A stretch of 64,000 nucleotides of DNA from Polynucleobacter kasalickyi (GTDB lineage Bacteria > Pseudomonadota > Gammaproteobacteria > Burkholderiales > Burkholderiaceae): contig NZ_FWXJ01000005.1 in the NCBI RefSeq assembly GCF_900176405.1, positions 62,001-126,000 of the forward strand, read 5' to 3'. A program made the position numbers and the translations under genes. Of this stretch, positions 28,706-36,992 are shown one piece after another. Under the pieces are notes generated by a model. That model was not told the origin of the DNA and searched no databases. It saw nothing but the letters and a program-made list of their open reading frames with translations. Position 1 is the first letter of the stretch. Each line of letters opens with the position of its first letter.

Positions 28706-29173
28706 ATGAAAACTCATCAAATAATTTGCGCCATGTGTGGTAACCCTCGCCAATTTACATTGCGAGAATGCCCCTATTGTGGTGAAAGTGATTTTTTATC
28801 AGATGCAGAAGCTAGAGTGAAAGCCTTCACCATTAATTTAGAGTTAGGCCTACCAACCATTGATGAGGCATTTTCAAGATTTGAACACTACCTAACTAGA
28901 CTTGAAAAAACCGGTATTCGACTACTCAAGGTCATTCATGGCCAAGGATCTGCGGGGCAAACTGGGAAAATAAAGAAAGCTTTTCGCGATGCAATGGATT
29001 ATGGCAAATGGTCCAATGCCATTGCGGAAGTATATTATGGTGAGGCACTCAAACCTGGTTTATCAGGACTAGAAGAATTTAGGAAAAGCCACCCTAGCCT
29101 GGTAAAAGGCATAACACTGGATATGCAAGGCAATTCCGGGATTACGCTCTTAATTCTGTTTAAAGACTACTAA
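28706..29173 (+). CDS. Small protein with zinc ribbon and Smr-like domain
   Basis: This 155-residue protein starts with a four-cysteine zinc ribbon (Cys8, Cys11, Cys22, Cys25 in CAMC and CPYC). A domain with the Smr core follows: KAFTINLELGLPTIDEAF, VIHGQGSAGQTGKIKKAF and the C-terminal GITLLILF strand. Smr domains of MutS2 and stand-alone proteins are nucleases acting on branched DNA or on RNA in ribosome rescue. Here the usual LDLHG entry motif is replaced by FTINLEL, so activity is uncertain. Its stop abuts the stop of convergent dusA with no gap. Confidence 0.7.
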   Translation: MKTHQIICAMCGNPRQFTLRECPYCGESDFLSDAEARVKAFTINLELGLPTIDEAFSRFEHYLTRLEKTGIRLLKVIHGQGSAGQTGKIKKAFRDAMDYGKWSNAIAEVYYGEALKPGLSGLEEFRKSHPSLVKGITLDMQGNSGITLLILFKDY

Positions 29174-30271
29174 TTAATCATCGTAGTTAATAAATTCTTT
29201 TTCCACATCAGAAAAAATCCGCAAGGACTGACTCGCCGAAACAAAGAATTCACGAATTTGAGCTTCATCTTGAACATCATTCAAGAGATGGTGATTGGAT
29301 AAAATTTGTCGCCAATACCTAGATCCTCCGATACCATGAGCAAAGCCTAAAACATGTCGGGTGATGGCTGCAATGTTAAAAACATGAACGCCATTACTTT
29401 GTTGACAAAACTGATACCAAGCAATGGAATAATCAATTAATTTTTCTTCAACACTTTTCCAGGTCTGGGCATTTAAAAAATAACCGAAATTTTTACCGGA
29501 ACTGTCAATCATGTCATCCCAGGCTAACAAATGAGCAGGGGTATGGTATGCCGCCCTACCCACCATAAAACCATCGAAATCATCCCAATGATTTACAATA
29601 TCTTGATTCGTTTCAAGGCCACCATTCAGTAATATATGGACCTCAGAAAATTGTTGCTTGATATCTAATCTCAGTTGTTTAGCAACCTCATATCGCAGCG
29701 GTGGAATCGTTCTATTTTCTTTGGGAGATAAGCCCTTAAGGACCGCATTACGAGCATGGATCGTTAATTGTGATGCTCCAGCAGCGCAAGCTTTGAGCAT
29801 GAAATCAAGCACAAATTGATAATCACCCTCCTGGGTTGGATCCATGTCATTCAAGCCTAGACGATGTTTTACACTAATCGGAAGATCTACAGCATCTTTC
29901 ATGGCCTTGACACAATCGGCAACTAAATCAGGCTCTGCCATTAGACAGGCCCCAAAAGACCCTCGTTGAACTCGCTCTGAGGGACAACCACAATTTAGAT
30001 CAATTTGCGTATAGCCCCATTCACTAGCAATTTTGGCAGCTTTTGCGAGATCTTCTGGCTCGCTACCACCTAACTGTAAAACGACCGGATGTTCATTCGG
30101 ATTAAAGTCTAAATGCTTAGGTCGATCGCCATAAATGATGGCTCCCGTATTAATCATTTCCGTATAGAGAATAGCCTGCTTAGAAAGAATGCGATGAAAT
30201 GACCGACAATGCCGATCGGTCCAATCCATCATGGGCGCTACGGCGAGTATTTTTTTATCTTTATTTTCCAT
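29174..30271 (-). CDS. dusA: tRNA-dihydrouridine(20/20a) synthase
   Basis: DusA reduces uridine in the tRNA D-loop using FMN and NADPH. The protein contains LAVAPMMDWTDRHCR at the start, the catalytic cysteine in GSFGACLMA, and the DusA-type HARNAVLKGLSPKENR that other Dus families lack. I start at ATG 30271 (MENKDKK) with AAAGG about 6 bp upstream; a GTG two codons earlier overlaps the ribosome site. The length of about 365 is slightly longer than E. coli DusA. Confidence 0.95.
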   Translation of the reverse strand: MENKDKKILAVAPMMDWTDRHCRSFHRILSKQAILYTEMINTGAIIYGDRPKHLDFNPNEHPVVLQLGGSEPEDLAKAAKIASEWGYTQIDLNCGCPSERVQRGSFGACLMAEPDLVADCVKAMKDAVDLPISVKHRLGLNDMDPTQEGDYQFVLDFMLKACAAGASQLTIHARNAVLKGLSPKENRTIPPLRYEVAKQLRLDIKQQFSEVHILLNGGLETNQDIVNHWDDFDGFMVGRAAYHTPAHLLAWDDMIDSSGKNFGYFLNAQTWKSVEEKLIDYSIAWYQFCQQSNGVHVFNIAAITRHVLGFAHGIGGSRYWRQILSNHHLLNDVQDEAQIREFFVSASQSLRIFSDVEKEFINYDD

Positions 30272-30565
30272 AGACACCTTTAATTAACCATTTCACATTC
30301 ATGATTTTAGTGGGTATTGCTTCTGAACCCAAACTAAACAATGGCCATTAGTTAACCAGAGATTTGATTTTTCGCCCATAAACTCTTTTCACTAGCTCAA
30401 AGCATAAATCAACTTGTCTATTTAAGCCTCCTCAATGGACTGCTGGACAATGACTTTTTTAGGCTATCAAAAATTTTCTTTTATACTCCATCAACTATTT
30501 AATTTAACTTAACCCAACTTGCTTCAATTTTTATTTGTTCTAATTTATGAATAAACACTCTTAAA

Positions 30566-31918
30566 ATGCAGCAAACAAACGAACTGTTCTTCATTGTAAT
30601 ATCCGTAATAATGTGGGGATTAGCAATTGGTGGAAAATCTTTCATCCAATTTAAAAAAATCTTTTATTCGAGTGAATATTGGTACTTGGGATTACTCTGT
30701 ACTGCCAGCTCTTTTACGTTATTTTCAATTGCCTCCTCAGTAAACCTGGGACTTCTTATATTAGCTAATACGTTTTTGTTAGCCGGATATATTTTTGTGG
30801 CGGCATACTACCGATCTCAGCGAACTCCACTTACATTCCAATTTAAATTATCAATTCTGTTGACTATTTTTTTCATTGGGGTAGTAATGGTATGCCTAAT
30901 GCAATGGGGAAGTTTTATCAATCGTGTGAGTTTTGTTAGCACTTTGGGCATCATTTTTTTTATATGGCAAATTACTGAATTACAAATTAACCGTAGACAG
31001 AATATTCCTTTTTCTATTTTTTTGGATATCACCATTGTATTAGAACTTTTACTAACAGTGCTAAGGCTATATCTCATTTATTCTGTCGACCCACCAAAAA
31101 CACTCCACATTTACCAAGAGCACTTTTTGCCTGGCACTGTAAGGAGCGTTTTATTTGGATGTATCGTCTTATCATATGTAGCAATCATCAACTTTAAAAT
31201 TGAGAGGCTCGGCTTTGAAAATTCACGCATACGTGATGAAATCAATGCAATAAAGTTAGATGCCGCAAAAAAGCTCCTAGAGCAATCCGAAATAAATTTT
31301 TTAACCTCACTAAATGCACTTGCAAAAGCCCGAGATAATGAAACTGGCAATCACATTATTCGCACCCAAAACTATGTCAAAACTTTAGCCTTACGAATTC
31401 GAAATGACAAGAATCATGTTGAAAGTTTATCTGACCATCATATTAATATGATGTTTCGTGCTGCCCCACTTCACGATATTGGAAAAGTTGGAATACCTGA
31501 TCGTATTTTGTTAAAAAATGGCTCACTTACAGAGGAAGAATGGGCTGTGATGAAAACGCATACCTTAATTGGTGAATCAATTCTGAAAGCAGCCGATGAT
31601 GAGATCAATGATGACTGTAATTTATTTTCAATAGCAATCGCAATTGCGGGTGGTCACCATGAAAAATGGGACGGTAGTGGTTACCCACGTGGATTATCTG
31701 GAGAATCAATTCCACTTGAGGCTCGCATTATGGCATTAGCTGATATGTATGACGCCCTAGTAAGTAAACGAATTTACAAGAAGGCTTGGACTCATGAAGA
31801 GGCTCGGAAAGAAATCATGTCAAAACGAAGCATTCATTTAGATCCTTTAGTAGTTGATGCATTTATTGCTGAAGAGGATGTTTTTAAAGAAATTGCTATT
31901 AAATATGATGACGGTTAA
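30566..31918 (+). CDS. Membrane HD-GYP domain protein, probable cyclic-di-GMP phosphodiesterase
   Basis: In this 450-residue protein the first 210 residues contain about six or seven hydrophobic helices with no recognised sensor name. A short coiled stretch (220-245) follows, then an HD-GYP domain. Metal ligands are intact: RDNETGNHIIRTQNYV, His303-Asp304 (PLHDIGKVGIPD), and HHEKWDGSGYP at 364-374 followed by ALADMYDAL. It should hydrolyse c-di-GMP in response to a membrane signal. ATG 30566 has no strong ribosome site. The 294-bp spacer to dusA shows nothing recognisable. Confidence 0.9.
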   Translation: MQQTNELFFIVISVIMWGLAIGGKSFIQFKKIFYSSEYWYLGLLCTASSFTLFSIASSVNLGLLILANTFLLAGYIFVAAYYRSQRTPLTFQFKLSILLTIFFIGVVMVCLMQWGSFINRVSFVSTLGIIFFIWQITELQINRRQNIPFSIFLDITIVLELLLTVLRLYLIYSVDPPKTLHIYQEHFLPGTVRSVLFGCIVLSYVAIINFKIERLGFENSRIRDEINAIKLDAAKKLLEQSEINFLTSLNALAKARDNETGNHIIRTQNYVKTLALRIRNDKNHVESLSDHHINMMFRAAPLHDIGKVGIPDRILLKNGSLTEEEWAVMKTHTLIGESILKAADDEINDDCNLFSIAIAIAGGHHEKWDGSGYPRGLSGESIPLEARIMALADMYDALVSKRIYKKAWTHEEARKEIMSKRSIHLDPLVVDAFIAEEDVFKEIAIKYDDG

Positions 31919-32003
31919 CAATTTAATCAATGGTTAAGACAATACCATCCAATTCATGTAAATTTCCTCATGAATTTTTAAGGCCCAGATCGCTTCCCCA
32001 ATG

Positions 32004-32017
32004 TTACCGATAGGTAA
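32004..32017. promoter_or_regulatory. Perfect 14-bp dyad TTACC-GATA-GGTAA upstream of the Rieske oxygenase genes
   Basis: The arms TTACC and GGTAA are exact reverse complements with a 4-base spacer. The site lies 112 bp before the first oxygenase start in an otherwise structureless 210-bp spacer. It has the size expected of a TetR, MarR or IclR-type operator. It differs from the TTGATCA dyad of the neighbouring regulon, so a separate regulator, not in this window, would be implied. Confidence 0.4.
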
Positions 32018-32128
32018 TCCAAAATCGAGTTCACTAAGAAACTTAAAATATCCGATATAGCTTCCTCAAACTCTCAAAAAGTAGGCATACTCACTGCTAA
32101 AATCAAAAAAGATATCAAAACGAATGAG

Positions 32129-33397
32129 ATGACAATGACAGCGCAAACCATATCGATAAGTAAACTTAACAATCTTAAAACATGGCCCTCTGAAGGGGTC
32201 AGCAGAGCACCTTATTGGGTATACACTGACCCTGAAATTTACTTGTTGGAACAAGCAAATATATTTCGAGGAAATGCATGGCATTATTTAGGAATGAATG
32301 CAGAGGTTCCTGAAACTGGTGATTACAAAACTACTTACATTGGTGATACTTCTGTGCTCATGGTCAGGGCTGAGGACGGTTCAATTAATGGTATGGTGAA
32401 CCGCTGTGCTCACAGGGGGAATATGGTTTGTCGGGATGCTTTCGGTAAAGCAGAATCCCTCTATTGTGTTTATCACGCTTGGAACTACGACCTAAAGGGT
32501 AATTTAAAAAATGCTGCTTTTAGCCGAGGTATTCGAGGTGAAGGTGGGTTACCCAAAGATTTTGATAAGGCGAATCACGGCCTCACCAAACTACGGACAG
32601 AAGTATTATGTGGCTTAGTATTTGCAACTTTTAGTCAGACGGTTGAACCATTAGAGGAATGGCTTGGTGAGGTTGCTTACGGCATTAAACGATTATTAAC
32701 TCGCCCATTAAAAATTTTAGGGTACGATACGCAGAGAATCAAATCCAATTGGAAAAACTATCACGAAAACCCGAGGGATTCGTATCATGCAAATATCTTG
32801 CATACTTTTTATGGCACTTTTGGCTTATCAAGGCAATCTCAAGAATCGGGAATGGTTCTAGATAAGAAGGGGCGTCATTCTTGCTTTTATACCAAAGCAG
32901 GAACTGAAAAAAATGATGCTAATTATCAAAACACCACCTCAGAGTTAAGATCACATAATGATCAACTGAAGTTAGAGGATCCATCAATTTTGAAGTGGGT
33001 GGATGAGATCGGTGATGGCGTAAGTGTGCAAATATTGTCAGCCTACCCATCCTTTGTGCTTCATCAAATTGCTAACAGTTTAGCAACTAGACAACTCCTG
33101 CCAAAAGGACAAAATCAATGTGATCTAGTCTGGACTTATTTTGGCTTTGCAGATGACGATGAACAAACAACCCAAAGAAGATTGATTCAAATCAACCTCG
33201 CCGGATCAGCCGGAATGATTTCGGTGGAGGACGCGGCAGTCTGCGAGATGACTTACCGCGCCATTGCAGATGGACAAGTGGGTAACTCCTTTATAGAAAT
33301 GGGTGGTGTAGATCTTACTTCTGGTGGTTCTAGTAAATTATCCGAACGCGCAATCCGGAACTTTTGGCACAACTACCGTCAAGATATGAACCTTTAA
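32129..33397 (+). CDS. Aromatic ring-hydroxylating dioxygenase large subunit, terephthalate-dioxygenase (TphA2)-like
   Basis: This 422-residue protein has a Rieske [2Fe-2S] domain, ligands Cys93/His95 (NRCAHRG) and Cys113/His116 (YCVYHAWNY), and a mononuclear iron site Asp217, His220, His225 (RDSYHANILH). Stretches such as GVSVQILSAYPSFVLHQI and SLATRQLLPK resemble, from memory, the large subunit of terephthalate 1,2-dioxygenase more than that of benzoate or naphthalene enzymes. Substrate is therefore an aromatic carboxylate by inference. A small-subunit gene and a Bug-type binding protein follow at once. No ferredoxin reductase or cis-diol dehydrogenase is nearby. Confidence 0.82.
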   Translation: MTMTAQTISISKLNNLKTWPSEGVSRAPYWVYTDPEIYLLEQANIFRGNAWHYLGMNAEVPETGDYKTTYIGDTSVLMVRAEDGSINGMVNRCAHRGNMVCRDAFGKAESLYCVYHAWNYDLKGNLKNAAFSRGIRGEGGLPKDFDKANHGLTKLRTEVLCGLVFATFSQTVEPLEEWLGEVAYGIKRLLTRPLKILGYDTQRIKSNWKNYHENPRDSYHANILHTFYGTFGLSRQSQESGMVLDKKGRHSCFYTKAGTEKNDANYQNTTSELRSHNDQLKLEDPSILKWVDEIGDGVSVQILSAYPSFVLHQIANSLATRQLLPKGQNQCDLVWTYFGFADDDEQTTQRRLIQINLAGSAGMISVEDAAVCEMTYRAIADGQVGNSFIEMGGVDLTSGGSSKLSERAIRNFWHNYRQDMNL

Positions 33398-33411
33398 AGT
33401 AAAGATTTTTA

Positions 33412-33903
33412 ATGATGAAAAATACTCATTTCCATGCAACAGACTATCGTCAAGTTGAACAATTAATTTATGAATGGGCCAGAAGGATTGATGAAAATCG
33501 TGTTGAAGAAATTGCCGATTTGTTAACACCTAGTGGCAGATATACAGTTCAGTCTCGGTTTAATCTGGATAGAAATTTGCCCCATTGCTCCATAGACTGT
33601 CATAGTCCCGCGCAATTAAGAGACCGCATCCTTTCCATGCGAATTGCGAATATTTATGAACCGCATCATTATCGACACATGATTTCTGGGATCCAAATCT
33701 TAAAGAAAGAACACCAGCAATTAGAAGTTGTTTCAAATTTCTCCATTATCAGAACGATGGAATTAGATGGACAGATTCAAATTGTTTTTACAGGTCAAGC
33801 AAGAGATTTAATCTTCATGGATGAAGAAACAACTCTTTTCACAAAAAGACACCTTGTGTTTGATTCAAGAGCAATTGAAACCTTATTAGTAATTCCTATC
33901 TAA
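33412..33903 (+). CDS. Aromatic ring-hydroxylating dioxygenase small (beta) subunit
   Basis: This 163-residue protein has the cone-shaped NTF2/SnoaL fold of oxygenase beta subunits. Features are VEQLIYEWARRIDENRVEEIADLLTPSGRY-type helix-strand pattern, a middle RDRILSMRIANIYEPHHYRHMISG, and a C-terminal TKRHLVFDSRAIETLLVIPI that parallels the end of the other small subunit at 55463. It has a structural role in the alpha3beta3 oxygenase. It starts 14 bp after the large subunit; ATG 33412 and 33415 are both possible. Confidence 0.82.
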   Translation: MMKNTHFHATDYRQVEQLIYEWARRIDENRVEEIADLLTPSGRYTVQSRFNLDRNLPHCSIDCHSPAQLRDRILSMRIANIYEPHHYRHMISGIQILKKEHQQLEVVSNFSIIRTMELDGQIQIVFTGQARDLIFMDEETTLFTKRHLVFDSRAIETLLVIPI

Positions 33904-33917
33904 AGGATGTTCATTTC

Positions 33918-34901
33918 ATGTTTAAAATAAATCTTGATCGAAGAACCATTATCAAACAATCTTTAGCAGTATCTGGCGCAGTCATCACTGGGTCTGTTTT
34001 TTCTCAAACCAGTTGGCCGCAAAAACCGATCCGACTCATCGTTCCCAATCCTGCAGGTGGCACTGCAGACGCACTACCCCGACTGCTTGCTGAGCCATTA
34101 TCGAAGATTCTTGGCCAATCTATTATTGTTGAAAACAAGCCCGGTGCGGCTGGCAATATTGCGGCTGAATATATTTTCAATGCAGATGCAGATGGTTATA
34201 CCTTGTTTGCCTCCCCTCCTCCAGCACTATCCATTAATGCTAACTTGTATCCGAAGTTAAGTTATCAAGCGGCGCAATTTGTCCCAGTGACAGTTATAGC
34301 GGCGGTACCTAATGCTCTGATCGTCAATCCTGCACTACCTTTTAATACTGTGCCAGAATTCCTAAATTATTTAAAAGCCAATCCGGATAAATTAAGCTAC
34401 GCCTCCCAAGGAAGTGGCTCGACAGCCCACTTAACGGCTGAATTATTTAAACTAAAAACGGGCTTGAAAATGCTCCATGTTCCTTACAAAGGGGATGCGC
34501 CAGCAATTACTGATTTATTAGCAGGACATGTGGATGTGATGTTCGGTAATATTGGTGCAACGATGCAGTATGTCAAATCAGACAAATTAAAACTCATTGC
34601 ACTAACGACTCCAAAACGCAATAAATCATTTCCAAGTACGCCAACCTTGAATGAGTATATTCCAGGGATGATTGCCACAACTTGGTTTGCCATTGTAGCG
34701 CCACCCAAAACCCCAGCATCTATTGTGAATAAACTATCAACATCTATCGCCACCATCTTAAAATCACCTGACATGCAGAAGAAATTAGCAGAAATGGGTG
34801 CTGAACCGATTGGGGATTCGCCTGAAGAAACTATGAAATGGATAAAAGAGGATACCGAGCGATGGAAAGAGGTGATTCAAGCCGGAAAAATCACCATTTA
34901 A
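33918..34901 (+). CDS. Bug/TctC-family tripartite tricarboxylate transporter substrate-binding protein
   Basis: This is a 327-residue periplasmic binding protein. The N-terminus has a twin-arginine-like motif (DRRTIIKQ) before the hydrophobic stretch, so Tat export is possible. The mature part shows the Bug signature PIRLIVPNPAGGTADALPRLLA and ENKPGAAGNIAAEYI. No TctA/TctB membrane genes adjoin, which is normal for orphan Bug proteins that borrow a distant permease. Placement 14 bp after the oxygenase pair parallels tphC next to tphA2A3 in terephthalate degraders, suggesting uptake of the same substrate. Confidence 0.88.
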   Translation: MFKINLDRRTIIKQSLAVSGAVITGSVFSQTSWPQKPIRLIVPNPAGGTADALPRLLAEPLSKILGQSIIVENKPGAAGNIAAEYIFNADADGYTLFASPPPALSINANLYPKLSYQAAQFVPVTVIAAVPNALIVNPALPFNTVPEFLNYLKANPDKLSYASQGSGSTAHLTAELFKLKTGLKMLHVPYKGDAPAITDLLAGHVDVMFGNIGATMQYVKSDKLKLIALTTPKRNKSFPSTPTLNEYIPGMIATTWFAIVAPPKTPASIVNKLSTSIATILKSPDMQKKLAEMGAEPIGDSPEETMKWIKEDTERWKEVIQAGKITI

Positions 34902-34930
34902 GAAATTTTATTGCAGATTCAAAAAGAAAA

Positions 34931-34950
34931 AAGCCTCTAAATAGAGGCTT
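34931..34950 (-). terminator. Intrinsic terminator of the LLM monooxygenase gene
   Basis: AAGCCTCT (34931-34938) and AGAGGCTT (34943-34950) form a perfect 8-bp stem with a 4-base loop. On the minus strand it is followed by TTTTTT, so it terminates the gene that stops at 34988. On the plus strand no T run follows. Confidence 0.8.
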
Positions 34951-34987
34951 AGATAAACTACAAAGATAGTTATTTTTATTTCAAGAA

Positions 34988-36076
34988 TTACTTACCAAGA
35001 GCTGCATTGACTCTAGGCATCACTTCAGTCGCCATGAGCTCCATAGAGCGTTTTGCTAAAGTTGGATCCATCCAATCATGACAGGCGTAGAGTAAATTAC
35101 CAAAATCGCCAACTTCTTCTCTAAACTTAAGTAATTGATCAACTACTGAGTTTACAGAACCAGCAATCACTAATCTATTCGTAACATATTCAGGAGTTAC
35201 GTCTGAGTCTGGCATATTGGGATCCACTTTAAATAAATTACTTCTGCCGCCATTAACTAATTTACGGCTGAGTGATTTAAAGTAAGCATAATAAGGACCA
35301 CCATCTTCTAAACCATAACGGCGTGCTGTAGCATCATCATCTGCTACGAAAATACTCTTGGCAACACGCCACTCATCAGGATGAGCTACTGCGCCTACAG
35401 CTTCACGACCTTCAACATATTTTGGCCAGTGAGTTGCAACCCATTCAGGCATCAAAAAGTTTGCAGAAATTGGCTGCCATCCACGCTTCGCCATTTCTGT
35501 AACGCCTTTAGAGTATGGAGCAACCGCTGTACCAACAATTAACGGATAAGGCTTTTGATAAGGTTTCATGATGTAACCTTGACCAATTTCTGGAATCATC
35601 GTATTTTGCGTTGAAATTTTCCAGTAATCACCTTCGATGTTGTAAGGAGCTTCGCCATCCCAGATTTTTAAAATCGTATTGATACTCTCCACAAACATAG
35701 CATTTCTATCTGATTTAAAGTTACCAAAAACTTCTGCATCAGACATTAATCCACCTGGGCTAATACCCATAATAAATCTACCTTCTAACATGTGATCCAT
35801 CATCGCTGCTTGAGCGGCGATTGCTGCTGGATGAGAGTTCGGTAAATTAATGGTGCCAGTACCTAATTTAATCTGCTTAGTAGCATGAATTAAGGTTGCT
35901 AAAAAAATCATTGAATTCGTGATGGTCTCAGCTGCATCGGTTACGTGCTCACCCACATAGGCTTCACTGTAGCCAAGTTGATCAGCTAGGATGACAGCTT
36001 CTCTGTCTTCTTTAAATGTTTCCACCAAGTTTCTTCCTGGAGGATGAATCGGCATCATAAAGGTACTAATTTTCAT
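34988..36076 (-). CDS. LLM-class (bacterial luciferase-like) flavin-dependent monooxygenase
   Basis: This is a 362-residue TIM-barrel flavin monooxygenase. Family features are the N-terminal IHPPGRNLVETFKEDREAVI, AYVGEHV, the LGTGTINLPNSHPAAIAAQAA region and GRFIMGISPGG. Such enzymes use reduced FMN supplied by a separate reductase and O2 for ring opening, epoxidation, desulfonation or Baeyer-Villiger chemistry. A flavin reductase gene lies 3 kb away at 39047 and shares a promoter dyad. It is a one-gene unit ending at a good terminator and preceded by the dyad at 36154. Substrate unknown. Confidence 0.87.
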   Translation of the reverse strand: MKISTFMMPIHPPGRNLVETFKEDREAVILADQLGYSEAYVGEHVTDAAETITNSMIFLATLIHATKQIKLGTGTINLPNSHPAAIAAQAAMMDHMLEGRFIMGISPGGLMSDAEVFGNFKSDRNAMFVESINTILKIWDGEAPYNIEGDYWKISTQNTMIPEIGQGYIMKPYQKPYPLIVGTAVAPYSKGVTEMAKRGWQPISANFLMPEWVATHWPKYVEGREAVGAVAHPDEWRVAKSIFVADDDATARRYGLEDGGPYYAYFKSLSRKLVNGGRSNLFKVDPNMPDSDVTPEYVTNRLVIAGSVNSVVDQLLKFREEVGDFGNLLYACHDWMDPTLAKRSMELMATEVMPRVNAALGK

Positions 36077-36153
36077 TTGCTTGTCCGTATTATTTGATTG
36101 AACTGCATAAAATGGTTACAAAATACTTAAACTTCTAAAATTATAAGGCAAAG

Positions 36154-36167
36154 TAATCAATTGATCA
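36154..36167. promoter_or_regulatory. Putative TetR operator, site 1 (TAATCAATTGATCA)
   Basis: This imperfect palindrome, TAATC-N4-GATCA, lies 77 bp upstream of the LLM monooxygenase start. It shares TTGATCA and the ATC half five bases earlier with four other spacer sites at 38828, 39005, 43764 and 43973. The TetR-family gene next to it is the obvious candidate to bind. Confidence 0.55.
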
Positions 36168-36222
36168 TTTATAAGCCTAAAAAAAGATCGATTCAATCAG
36201 TAAAAACCCTAACTTCAGAAAC

Positions 36223-36248
36223 AAATGGTCTTATTTAAAAAACCATTT
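36223..36248. repeat. Short inverted repeat after the TetR gene
   Basis: AAATGGT (36223-36229) pairs with ACCATTT (36242-36248) over a 12-base loop. It lies between the TetR stop and the LLM promoter site. On the minus strand no U run follows the stem, so it is at best a weak terminator of the TetR transcript. Confidence 0.3.
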
Positions 36249-36289
36249 CTCTTTTAAAGCTTAAAAAATAAAATAATTAAATCAACAAC

Positions 36290-36970
36290 TTAATCTTGTT
36301 TAATTAACATCGGAACAACTGTTTTAGCACCGGCTAAATAAGTAATGATCGTATGTTCAACAATTTCATCAATATCCAAAGATAGAGGAATATTAAAAAT
36401 CCAACGTCGCTGTCCTAAATAAAAGGTTCTTGAATTAATACCCCAAGCTAATTCAATTTCGCTTTCCTTTAAAGGAATCTCTTGAATACTTGGCAATCCT
36501 AACTCTGCCCTCACTTCAATAGCGATTGGTTCTAAAATTCTACTTCTCAAGAATTTCAAATATCTGGTATTAATATCTTCACCTTTTAAGCCAGAGAACA
36601 TGAAAATTCTGACCCAATCGTAAGTGAGCGATATTTTTGAATAATCCTTATAAAACCTTAAAAGTCGGTCTTTTAAGGGAACAGTCCGATCAGCAATAAT
36701 CGTTTCCCAATAAGGATTCCAACGCCCCACATAAACTTCTTGGTAGACGCGTTCAATTAAGGCTGCCTTACTAGGGAAATATCGAAAGATCAGTGACTGA
36801 GTTACTCCCAACCGACGTGCTAACTCCCTAGTATCGCCATCAAACCCTACCTCCGCAAAAAAAGCGACCGCAGCAGCCGCAATTTCTCGATCACGTTCCT
36901 CACGTTTTAAACGCTTCCGAGGGGTTGGACTTATTTGTTTATCAACCACGAGGTCTTTTGCCTTCACCAT
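36290..36970 (-). CDS. TetR/AcrR-family transcriptional regulator
   Basis: This 226-residue protein has an N-terminal basic stretch (PRKRLKREERDREI) and a TetR helix-turn-helix at about residues 28-72 (FFAEVGFDGDTRELARRLGVTQSLIFRYFPSKAAL); quoted parts are consecutive segments of it.The C-terminal half is the ligand-binding domain and is not recognisable by substrate. It is the last gene of a hydrolase-Gfo/Idh-TetR operon whose promoter carries two dyads (38828, 39005). It is the only regulator gene in 32-64 kb, so it is the likely controller of the five TTGATCA sites, including its own. Confidence 0.9.
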   Translation of the reverse strand: MVKAKDLVVDKQISPTPRKRLKREERDREIAAAAVAFFAEVGFDGDTRELARRLGVTQSLIFRYFPSKAALIERVYQEVYVGRWNPYWETIIADRTVPLKDRLLRFYKDYSKISLTYDWVRIFMFSGLKGEDINTRYLKFLRSRILEPIAIEVRAELGLPSIQEIPLKESEIELAWGINSRTFYLGQRRWIFNIPLSLDIDEIVEHTIITYLAGAKTVVPMLIKQD

Positions 36971-36992
36971 TGAAAAGTCACTTTTTCGAAGA

